A stretch of 21,448 nucleotides of DNA from FW021-bin31 sp964467635 (lineage in GTDB: Bacteria > Bacteroidota > Bacteroidia > Chitinophagales > Chitinophagaceae): contig CAYXRN010000053.1 in assembly GCA_964467635.1 (NCBI GenBank), positions 1 to 21,448 of the forward strand, read 5' to 3'. Under the pieces are notes generated by a model. The model worked only from the letters and a program-made list of their open reading frames with translations, made no database searches and was not told the DNA's origin. The position numbers were made by a program, and so were the translations under genes. Shown here piece by piece: positions 13,711 through 21,448 of the stretch (its first letter is position 1; each line of letters opens with the position of its first letter).

Positions 13711-14175
13711 TTACAACCTGAACCAGGGATGAAAGCCTAAATCTGCCCGAAAAGGCCAGGGAATAGCGGCCAGGATGAGCAATAACGCGAGGCCAAAAAA
13801 GATAAACGAACGACTGTGTCTTTTGCGGTCGATGTTGGCTTTCTTAACCGAACTGCGCCCGATATGTACCAGTATGAGCGCGATAATCATCAGGAACACG
13901 TGCTCCAAAGCGAAAAAGCGCTCCGCACTGTTGGCCATCATCGCCCCAATATCGCCGCTCCACTTTTTGGCCCATCCGCGAACAAAATACAGGATGATGC
14001 CGGCTAAAAACTGGATGTCCATAAAGATGGAAAAAAACAGGCTGCTTCTGTTGTCTGCTTTCTTGTATGGCTTATGACCGATCATGCCAAGGAGGGCCCG
14101 GATAACGGTCCATACAGCAGCGATTAAAACAAGCCAGCGTAGCCAGGAGTGCAGTATCAACAAAAAGCTGTTCAT
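13711..14175 (-). CDS. Four-helix integral membrane protein of unknown function
   Basis: The 154-residue protein begins MNSFLLILHSWLRWLVLI and has four predicted membrane helices (about 3-23, 42-62, 80-98 and 117-135), with basic loops. Histidines lie in or next to helices (His9 in LHSWLRW, one in ALEHVFLMI, one in LVHIGR). Related Bacteroidota proteins are sometimes labelled cytochrome b-like, and the histidines would allow haem binding, but I see no proof. I chose the ATG at 14175 over 14193 because the family starts just before the LHSxLRW motif. It follows sprA on the same strand, with 58 bases between sprA's stop and this ATG, so it may be read from the same transcript. It converges with the ComM-like gene. 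Confidence 0.65.
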   Translation of the reverse strand: MNSFLLILHSWLRWLVLIAAVWTVIRALLGMIGHKPYKKADNRSSLFFSIFMDIQFLAGIILYFVRGWAKKWSGDIGAMMANSAERFFALEHVFLMIIALILVHIGRSSVKKANIDRKRHSRSFIFFGLALLLILAAIPWPFRADLGFHPWFRL

Positions 14176-14233
14176 AAGCGTAAATTTTAGCAAAAATAAG
14201 CCTTTAAACTACAGAAACAAACCCTCCTGGCCA

Positions 14234-17200
14234 TTATTGCAAAATAAAGCGAAAGGTCACCCCCGCCTCAGTATTGGACAAGGGATAGGAAGTGGAAATA
14301 AAGGGGATGGTGGCCCGCTTATTATAGAAAAAATGCAGGTTGAGCCGGTCATTCACTACGTAGTCCACAGACGGAGAAATCGTGATCACTTTTCTGCCGC
14401 TCGTTGGGATGAGCAGGTCCGCATCTATCCGGTTATTGACCGTCTTGTCATCGCGGAGGCTCATGTCCAGCCGGAAATTCAGGTCGTTGTGCAGTTTGCT
14501 GGCCTGGCCAATGTTGAAAGGTAATGGGAAATTCCGTATGCGGAAGCTCGCCCCCATAGTGACCTGCGAGGAGCGCATTTCTGTCAATTGATAATCAATA
14601 AGACTCAGCGACAGCGTCCGGGACTTGCTGTAACTAAAACTGATGGAAAGGTTATTGGTGAAAGTGGCATCTATGCCGATCAACGGGTTGAGTTGCTCTG
14701 AGATCGTGATATTCGGGATCAGGTAGTAGGGCACATAATTGCCGGAAGTAGAATCAATGAATCCCGGGTAACCGAAACCGAACGGATCCTGATAGAACAT
14801 GGCAGAGGAAAAACTGTTCATGCTCAATACGGAAGAATAACTGTTGGAGAGCGTAATGTTGGTGATGAAATCCCGGAAAAAGGGCAGTCGGCTCAGTCCG
14901 TTGTATTTTATCGTCCAGTTGGGGAAGGGTTTGATGCTTTTGAAGGGATTGTCCCTGATGTTTTCAGCGTTGGCAGTCAATAGCGGAATGCTTTCCGGGT
15001 CTTTGCCGCTGTAGGCGGCCAGAAATGCGGGGATTAACACATCTTCGGCGTACCGGCCATACCCTAAGGCATAATCTGGATTCTCCGGGTCTTTTTGTCC
15101 GTTCGTATACGGATTTAATTCGCCCAACCGCTCGGAAATCACCTGCCGGTAGTTTTCAAAGCGCCTGTAGGTAGCTGAAATACCGCTTTCCGGGTCAATC
15201 TTATCAAAAAGGGTTTTTAATGAAAAATAGGAGACTTCAAATCCACCGGCATCATAGGGGTTCAGGTGCCGGAAGGGGCCGTTGCGGCTCGGCACTTTAA
15301 AGAGCTCAGAATGATTCTTAGAGAAAGATTTGTGCATACGCAGGTCAATGCGCAGACCGGGGATGGGTTCCAGGGTGGCCTGCATATCCAGTTGTTGCAT
15401 GAACTGCTGCCGGTATTGAATGTTGAGGGCGGTATCACGCGTGATCCAGCCTTCTTGTCCGATGCGGTCCAGCCATTGGCGATCGGGTTGCCAGCCAAAC
15501 GCGAATTTCATGCCGGGCTTCATGGCTGTCCAGTCTTGTCCCATGAACCCGACATTATTCAAATAGCCCGGCAGGAAGGTGCGGGAATTTTCACTGTACT
15601 TAAAAGCAACCCGCCGGATCAACAAAAAGGGCGTAAGCAGGCGCTTCAAAAACGATGTGCCGGAAGAAGCTGCTTCCGTGCCGGTACTGTCCGTCCCGCG
15701 TGGGCGAACCGGATTGACAATGCTGCGGAGAAAGCCGGATTTGTTGTAAAGCCGCATAAAGTCCAGATTGGCATTCAGTTGTTTTTGGTTGCTGTTTTCT
15801 ATGGTATTTCCCAAGTAGGGAGCAAGCAGGGAAGCGGTTCGCCAGCTGTAGTCCGTGGTATAATCCAACCGGACGGTCGTCCAGTCCAGCCAGGGGAATT
15901 TCTGAAGCGGAAGCGTGTAGGCGGCAGATGCGTTTTGATGGAACAAAGTGGTTCTTCCGAAAGAGATCAGGTTCTGCCATACACTGTCTTTTTCCTTCCG
16001 GGTGTTTATCAGGCCGAAGGGCTCATCTATCTTAGAGTTGTTGATGGCCTGAAAATCAATGCGTAATGATTTGGTCAGGTCCCAATGCAAAGTGTAATAC
16101 CGGTCGAAGGTGAAATATTTATCAAAAGTCGACGGGATCTTAAAGGGTCCGCCACCAATGTTGCGTACGTTTGTCTCGCCGAATTGTCGGTCAACTTCCG
16201 CCCGGATGTTGATCAAAGAAGGAATAAGATTGATATTGAAGTCCCGCAACAGGGCCAGGTAAGGGGAGCTGCCGATCACATTGCGCAAGGGCGCAAAGTA
16301 TTTGCTCTTGCCGGAGAACTGATACCCGATCCCCAGGCGGTTGCGGGTGAGGACATCGCTTTGGATCAACGGGTTGTGGGTGTAGATGCGGCTGAAGGAA
16401 TAACTGAAGTTAAAATTGCTCAGATCCCACAGGTGGTTGGTCGTCTTATCCGGATCGGGCAGCACCCGGACATTGGTCAGGTTAAGGCTGGTGATAGAAG
16501 TGAAATCCTGTGCCTGTCGGAGGATAGAATCTCTTTCGTGCTTATTTCGGGCCAAAGCCAGTTTGTCTTTTAACTTGATGTCCAGGTCATAAGGGTCATA
16601 CTCCGGATTGCTGATCGTTTGGGAATAACCCGCATAAACAGGAATAGAAAGACGCCACTGTTGGGGCAGCAAGGCGCCCAGCTGCAGGTTAGCGGATACA
16701 TCATATTGATAATAATCGTCTTGAAAGCGTTCCAGGAGCTGTTGATCTACATTTCCAAATCCGGAAGTATGCATGGAACCGGCCATGCTGATGGCCCCCA
16801 GGTCGGCCAGCTGCAGGTCTACCCTTCCCAGTGCGGCATAGCCTCCGGATTCATCCATGTTGGAAACCCGCAATTCGTCGAACCATACGATAGCGGACTT
16901 GGAAAAACCGTCATCCGGTTGATCGGTCTGTCCTTCTGATGGATTTAAGATGCCGAGCAGCGCTTCGCGTACATCCCCCAGGCTGGGATTGCCGACAACG
17001 GTTACGTAATTGCCCTTGCTGTCCTGTACAGTATAGGGTTGTGAAACCGGTGCGCCGGTCTGATTGCGTTCCTGTTTCAGTTGGGGGAAAATGCCCAGGT
17101 TGAGATCCACCATGTTGGCTTTAGGCCAGACGGTATTGGGATTCAGCGGACCGTTGGGGTCGGTTAACTTGAGGGGTATGCGGTATTCGTAATAGTTATT

Positions 17201-20200
17201 GACGAAGTCGCTGCCGATGCGGATGATGGCCTGCACTTCTCCGTCACGCAGGTCGTAACCACCGGCGGTCTCTATCGCCTCGGCATGGATATACAGTTCC
17301 AACTTGCTGAATTTACGCAAGTCTACCCCCATATCCCCCATGTTTTTGAACACCGCCCGCGCTTTTCCGTTTTTCAGGTCGGTTACTTTCAAAGAGAGCG
17401 ATTGCTCATTTAAATACAAGTTGACGTTGTTTTGGCTGAGTTGAGTCTGTCGTTGTACTCCTGGCGGGATCATGTAAGGCACCGGCGTACGGGTAGCGTT
17501 TTCTTCCAGATTGACGGAAGATACGGTCAGGTTGGCGTCCTTTGCCGGGTCTACCGGTACGTAAGCCCCGGAGGTGTCCAGGTGGTAGAGGTAGGTACGC
17601 CACTGATTGCGCACCAGGCCCATTCTTGCGAAACGGAGGATGACGCTATCCTGGAACCCGGTCAGAAACATTCGCATGAAGCGGATGGATTTAAAGTCCG
17701 GAATGTTGCCCACCTTCTTGTCGTATTGTTGAATGGGTATTCTAAACTGGTACCAGGTTTCAGGGGTAAGCGGACCGTTTTTATCGTTGGGGGGCACGAC
17801 GATCTTGTCGACGATGAAATTGCTCCCTACCTGCATATCCGGCTTCATATTGATCCGGTATTGGAAATACTCCTCGGTTTCATTGAGCGTATTGTCATTG
17901 TTCAGGTCTTCGGTCTCCGGCCGGTTGGTGGAAGCCGAAGAATAGGAATCATTCTGGGTGACGGGGGAATTGCCCTGAGAGCGATTGAATTTTTTATAAC
18001 GGGCCAATACGCCAAGCTTAGCTTCGTCATAATCTTTTCCCCGGTAAAAGTGGTAATTGTCATTGGATGGGTCTGCTACAGCCTCCTTGTAGACTGCCGA
18101 AGCGGGGCCGAAGGTTTGAAGCAGGGCTTGCAGGTAGGCTTGATGGAAAATGCTTTCCTGTGCATCGTCAATCCCATCATAACCGATATCCTGGTAGGCG
18201 CGGGCGTCGGGATCATTGTCAAAGGCATTGGTGATCTGTTCCTGGAAGCGGGGTACCCTTCCCCACACGGAAGTATCCGTTTTATTGAGTTGATCGGGCT
18301 TGGGCAGTCCGTTTTCAAAGGCCATTTTTCCATCCCTTAAAAGATCTTCTGAAAGGTTTCCCAAGTCAATGTATAAGGCTCCTCCCTCTGCCGCCGGCCG
18401 GTTAATAAAGGGGTCCATTACCCAGAATTCGATGTACTGTACATTAGAAGATTCAAAGTCCGTATTATTTAACGGCCGCATAATACCGCCCCAGTTTTCT
18501 TCCGGCCGCATGAGCTTTCCTTCGCTGTTGACCTTGGAAGGGCTGCTAGCGAAATTGTAGGGTCCCCGCTGGTCCGGGTAATAGGCAAGGTCCAGCGTAT
18601 TGAGATAACTTTGGCCATAATCTACACTTCTTTTGGGGAAAACCTCCTGCTGTTTGACCAGTCTGACGTAGTGTCCCAGGTACAGCTGCTTGTCCGAACG
18701 GATGTAGTCGGGCGTTGAGTTGCTGCCGTTTATCAGGTCGGGTTCAATGGTGTACCAGGCCAGCAATGCCCGTTTGAAACCATAAGCCAAGGAGTCACTG
18801 AGTTCCGCTTCCGGAAAGAGGACGTTGCCATTTTTATCGGTGGCGCCCTGAGGAGTGGAGGCCAGGGACCAACTCGTATAGGGAAAGCGCAGGTCGTAGG
18901 AATTGGAAGCGCCTTCAAAATCATCCAGGTAAATCGTACCCTGACTTCCCTTGCCGATCAGGTTGGAATGACCGGGAAATAGCCGGGCGACTTCGCCGGT
19001 GGCGGTAATGTGGGACGTGGCCTCGGTGGAATAATTGGGCAGCTTATCAAGCCAGCGGGTAAGTCCGGGCAACTCAGAGCGGTAGTTAAAGTCCAGCCCG
19101 CCTATGGTGTTGGCAATGGGGTCGTTGCCGTAACTGACGATATTAAAATAGGGTTTTTCGGTCATCCGGATGATAGAGGCCCCTAAGGTCAGCTTATCAT
19201 TCAGGTAGTAATCCAGCCGCGTGCCGAAATAGTTTCGGGTTTGCTGCCCGAACGAAGCGTTGTTCTCAAAACGTACATTAATCGGCAAACCAGAATTGAG
19301 AATGGCGTCGTTGATGATCTTTACCCTGCCCATAGAATAATTGATGGTATAGTCAATATTTTCAATGAGCTGTTGTCCGCCGGCGGTAATCGTAACCGAA
19401 CCCCGGGGAATATTGAATCCTCCCAGGAGAATATCAGAAGAAGAATTGGACTTATAGGAACCGCGCATGACGAACCGGTTAAACTGGGGAAATTGCTGGG
19501 CGATGGTCAAGGTGGAGTCATAGAGCATCTGGTACATGTATTTGGACGCCAATGCAGAATCGCCGCCGAAGGCTTTTTTCAGCGCATTGCCAAAAGGTTC
19601 CAGGACGGGAAAGATGATGGTTCCCCTTTCGGGATTGATGGTGTAACCACTAACAAAGTCAAAAACCCCGTCAGGCTGTGGATCGTTTTGGCTGTTCAGC
19701 CGGTCTAAACGGAGAATGGAAAGCAGCGGCTCGCCTTCGTAGGTGCCGGTGGCTTCCGGCAGGTATCTTTTTTCTCCTCCTCCCGGATCCTGGTAAAAAA
19801 TATCCAGGCGAAAACCTTCCCGGTTGATTTGTGAACTGCCGAGCGAATAAATGTTTTTCATCATCAGGTCCCACAGGGGAAGGGCGGGACGTGCGGAAGT
19901 GGCCTTCAGCAACTTCAAAAACAATACCTGCGGTTGGGCGATCTTTCCGTCGGGAGGTACGTCGTTGGCAAATTCTCCCACCTGATAGACCTGCCCGTTA
20001 TAGGTGTATTGAAAGGCTACCGCTAATACCTCATCCGGCTGCAGCGGCCTGTTCAAGGAAAGATAGCCCAGCTTTTCATTGTAGTAATATTCGGTAGAAT
20101 CCAGCTTGCGGGCGTAGGTTTTTTCAAAATCCTGAACAGGCTGCAATCCCATGGCCTGCAGCCTGCTTACCACGGTTCCGGGATTACGTGTCCGGGGATC

Positions 20201-21430
20201 TGCCGTTAGTTTGCGGTAGACATCGTTGGCGTCATTTTGCGGCAAGGGGTTGGTCGTGAGCGAGTGGAGGTTGTTGTTGTACGGGTCGTTTTCTCCCAGG
20301 TCCATAAGCGCCACGACGTCACGGGCCTCGGTGGTAGCGCCCTGCTTATTGGTCACCCATACCTGTAACCGGAGGATGTGTACCTGCGATTTAATAATGG
20401 GAAGGGTGGACATGCCTTCGTTGTAATGGGAGCGGAAATATTGACCCAGGAAAAAGTGCTGGTTGGCTTCATAGTTATCGGCCTGTATGTCAATCGGATT
20501 GGTTTGCGCCCCGCCCTGAATGACAATGTTTTGTTTTTGAGACCGCTGGGTAGAAAAAACACTGGTTACGGTGAGGCGGCCGAACTTGAGCCTTGCTTTT
20601 ATGCCAAACAACGATTGGACTCCTGAAATCAGTTGACTGCGCAAGGGGAAGCTCACATTACCGGCTTCGATTTTTTGAATAATGCTGTTGGGGTCGCCGG
20701 TATATTCCAGTTTGATTTGTTTATCAAAATCGAAAACAGATTCGGTATTGTAGGTACTGGTCAGTGTAAGCTTTTTTCCGATCTGCCCTTGTATATTCAT
20801 ATTGATATCCATGTTGAAGTCAAAGCCACCCGTTTGTCGTGCGCTTTCGCGCAGTATCGGGTTTTTATAGTTTTGACCTTCATAGCCCATGGTAATACCC
20901 AGGCTCCCTTGTGGGCGGATGTCTGCTTCCGTACCGCCAAACAAGCGGTTAAACAAACGCGGGCCGTAATACAATTCCGGTCCCTGTTGATGGCGGTTCA
21001 GGCGGGTGAAGAAATTTCTCCGATTGATCCAATAGTCCTTTTCCTGTTGCAGGCCCTTCAGGCGGAGGTATTCGTCCAAAGAATAGGTGGACGGCGGTCG
21101 GTAGTAGTGATCGCCGATTTTCTCCTCATAATAATACTGCCGGGTGGCCGGGTTGTAATACAGGGAATCTTTAACAAGCGCCGGATCACCGAGATCCAAA
21201 GAATAGGGCTGCCGATGAACAAAGGGGGCGGTACGGCGGTCATAGAGGGGGAAGGGCAAGGTATCTTTGATCGTCGTATCTGTCTTTAGGGTCGTATCCT
21301 GAACGAAAGATCGTGAGGTATCCGGTGAGCGTACCATTGCGACAGGCCTGCCAAAAGCGACAGGCATCGTGCTCCAGAGACAAAAAGCAAGACAAAAATA
21401 TTTTGTAAACCTATAATAACGTTTTTTCAC
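14234..21430 (-). CDS. sprA: SprA/Sov, outer-membrane translocon of the type IX secretion system
   Basis: SprA forms the giant outer-membrane barrel (36 strands in the known structure) through which type IX cargo reaches the cell surface, and it is needed for gliding in Flavobacterium. The 2398-residue protein matches the family length (about 2400). It has a basic signal peptide (KKR start, cleavage near residue 27), a YYRPPSTYSLDEYLRLK segment early in the mature protein, SprA-type repeats such as GSLGITMGYEGQNYKNPIL, and barrel strands to the C-terminal aromatic strand TEAGVTFRFILQ. No stop or frameshift interrupts it. The start is a GTG at 21430; the frame is open to the window edge, so a slightly longer start cannot be excluded. 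The gene usually upstream, ruvA, would lie outside the window. Confidence 0.96.
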   Translation of the reverse strand: MKKRYYRFTKYFCLAFCLWSTMPVAFGRPVAMVRSPDTSRSFVQDTTLKTDTTIKDTLPFPLYDRRTAPFVHRQPYSLDLGDPALVKDSLYYNPATRQYYYEEKIGDHYYRPPSTYSLDEYLRLKGLQQEKDYWINRRNFFTRLNRHQQGPELYYGPRLFNRLFGGTEADIRPQGSLGITMGYEGQNYKNPILRESARQTGGFDFNMDINMNIQGQIGKKLTLTSTYNTESVFDFDKQIKLEYTGDPNSIIQKIEAGNVSFPLRSQLISGVQSLFGIKARLKFGRLTVTSVFSTQRSQKQNIVIQGGAQTNPIDIQADNYEANQHFFLGQYFRSHYNEGMSTLPIIKSQVHILRLQVWVTNKQGATTEARDVVALMDLGENDPYNNNLHSLTTNPLPQNDANDVYRKLTADPRTRNPGTVVSRLQAMGLQPVQDFEKTYARKLDSTEYYYNEKLGYLSLNRPLQPDEVLAVAFQYTYNGQVYQVGEFANDVPPDGKIAQPQVLFLKLLKATSARPALPLWDLMMKNIYSLGSSQINREGFRLDIFYQDPGGGEKRYLPEATGTYEGEPLLSILRLDRLNSQNDPQPDGVFDFVSGYTINPERGTIIFPVLEPFGNALKKAFGGDSALASKYMYQMLYDSTLTIAQQFPQFNRFVMRGSYKSNSSSDILLGGFNIPRGSVTITAGGQQLIENIDYTINYSMGRVKIINDAILNSGLPINVRFENNASFGQQTRNYFGTRLDYYLNDKLTLGASIIRMTEKPYFNIVSYGNDPIANTIGGLDFNYRSELPGLTRWLDKLPNYSTEATSHITATGEVARLFPGHSNLIGKGSQGTIYLDDFEGASNSYDLRFPYTSWSLASTPQGATDKNGNVLFPEAELSDSLAYGFKRALLAWYTIEPDLINGSNSTPDYIRSDKQLYLGHYVRLVKQQEVFPKRSVDYGQSYLNTLDLAYYPDQRGPYNFASSPSKVNSEGKLMRPEENWGGIMRPLNNTDFESSNVQYIEFWVMDPFINRPAAEGGALYIDLGNLSEDLLRDGKMAFENGLPKPDQLNKTDTSVWGRVPRFQEQITNAFDNDPDARAYQDIGYDGIDDAQESIFHQAYLQALLQTFGPASAVYKEAVADPSNDNYHFYRGKDYDEAKLGVLARYKKFNRSQGNSPVTQNDSYSSASTNRPETEDLNNDNTLNETEEYFQYRINMKPDMQVGSNFIVDKIVVPPNDKNGPLTPETWYQFRIPIQQYDKKVGNIPDFKSIRFMRMFLTGFQDSVILRFARMGLVRNQWRTYLYHLDTSGAYVPVDPAKDANLTVSSVNLEENATRTPVPYMIPPGVQRQTQLSQNNVNLYLNEQSLSLKVTDLKNGKARAVFKNMGDMGVDLRKFSKLELYIHAEAIETAGGYDLRDGEVQAIIRIGSDFVNNYYEYRIPLKLTDPNGPLNPNTVWPKANMVDLNLGIFPQLKQERNQTGAPVSQPYTVQDSKGNYVTVVGNPSLGDVREALLGILNPSEGQTDQPDDGFSKSAIVWFDELRVSNMDESGGYAALGRVDLQLADLGAISMAGSMHTSGFGNVDQQLLERFQDDYYQYDVSANLQLGALLPQQWRLSIPVYAGYSQTISNPEYDPYDLDIKLKDKLALARNKHERDSILRQAQDFTSITSLNLTNVRVLPDPDKTTNHLWDLSNFNFSYSFSRIYTHNPLIQSDVLTRNRLGIGYQFSGKSKYFAPLRNVIGSSPYLALLRDFNINLIPSLINIRAEVDRQFGETNVRNIGGGPFKIPSTFDKYFTFDRYYTLHWDLTKSLRIDFQAINNSKIDEPFGLINTRKEKDSVWQNLISFGRTTLFHQNASAAYTLPLQKFPWLDWTTVRLDYTTDYSWRTASLLAPYLGNTIENSNQKQLNANLDFMRLYNKSGFLRSIVNPVRPRGTDSTGTEAASSGTSFLKRLLTPFLLIRRVAFKYSENSRTFLPGYLNNVGFMGQDWTAMKPGMKFAFGWQPDRQWLDRIGQEGWITRDTALNIQYRQQFMQQLDMQATLEPIPGLRIDLRMHKSFSKNHSELFKVPSRNGPFRHLNPYDAGGFEVSYFSLKTLFDKIDPESGISATYRRFENYRQVISERLGELNPYTNGQKDPENPDYALGYGRYAEDVLIPAFLAAYSGKDPESIPLLTANAENIRDNPFKSIKPFPNWTIKYNGLSRLPFFRDFITNITLSNSYSSVLSMNSFSSAMFYQDPFGFGYPGFIDSTSGNYVPYYLIPNITISEQLNPLIGIDATFTNNLSISFSYSKSRTLSLSLIDYQLTEMRSSQVTMGASFRIRNFPLPFNIGQASKLHNDLNFRLDMSLRDDKTVNNRIDADLLIPTSGRKVITISPSVDYVVNDRLNLHFFYNKRATIPFISTSYPLSNTEAGVTFRFILQ

Positions 21431-21448
21431 CGGGAAGTGTTTTAGGTT

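Noticed and set aside
15266..18340. Long plus-strand open frames (up to 302 codons) opposite sprA
   Set aside because: They are antisense shadows of a full-length, unbroken SprA. Their translations lack domain or membrane patterns and have no promoter signals.
1..21448. tRNA, rRNA, CRISPR arrays, prophage or toxin-antitoxin modules
   Set aside because: I saw no T-loop/anticodon patterns, no regularly spaced direct repeats, and no phage or toxin-antitoxin-like genes. The only mobile sequence is the tnpB element end at the left edge.

Overview
The window comes from a member of the Bacteroidota, most likely Chitinophagales/Chitinophagaceae-like; I cannot name a genus. The signs are a full-length SprA/Sov (type IX secretion translocon), a PorT-type barrel protein next to ubiE/menG, a RemB/Wzi-like barrel, start codons without Shine-Dalgarno sequences, and several copies of the Bacteroidota -7 promoter box TAnnTTTG. 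There is one 100-N assembly gap (10539-10638).

Layout. 1-171 is the 3' end of an IS200/IS605-type tnpB with its right-end hairpin, cut by the window edge. 316-1297 holds a small GlsB/YeaQ-type membrane protein and a secreted di-haem c-type cytochrome. 1298-1564 has no gene but carries two perfect inverted DnaA boxes, a third near-perfect box and an AT-rich inverted repeat; a further perfect DnaA box lies at 1162-1170 inside the cytochrome gene. 1565-5308 is a minus-strand run engB > ybeY > CAP-domain protein > mnmG, with two perfect 16-bp parS sites between the last two genes. 5380-6815 is ubiE/menG overlapping porT on the plus strand. 6816-7245 has no intact gene, but a decayed lipoprotein-like reading frame may be present on the minus strand. 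7246-8976 is a RemB/Wzi-like outer-membrane protein, divergent from dihydroorotase (9046-10392), which ends at a clear intrinsic terminator. After the assembly gap come a short MutS-like ATPase (10662-12005) and a ComM/YifB-type AAA+ protein (12129-13658) whose ATPase motifs are altered at several key positions. A four-helix membrane protein (13711-14175) and sprA (14234-21430) lie on the minus strand.

How the genes fit together. Most are housekeeping genes: tRNA wobble modification (MnmG), rRNA processing (YbeY), ribosome assembly (EngB), menaquinone synthesis (UbiE/MenG) and pyrimidine synthesis (dihydroorotase). The second theme is the outer membrane and gliding/type IX secretion (PorT, RemB-like, SprA). 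The feature most worth following is that a DnaA-box cluster and a parS pair flank mnmG, a gene that sits beside the origin in many bacteria. This makes the left 4 kb a candidate for the chromosome-origin region. I found no phage, CRISPR array, tRNA or rRNA. I see no multi-gene accessory system that I would call undescribed.
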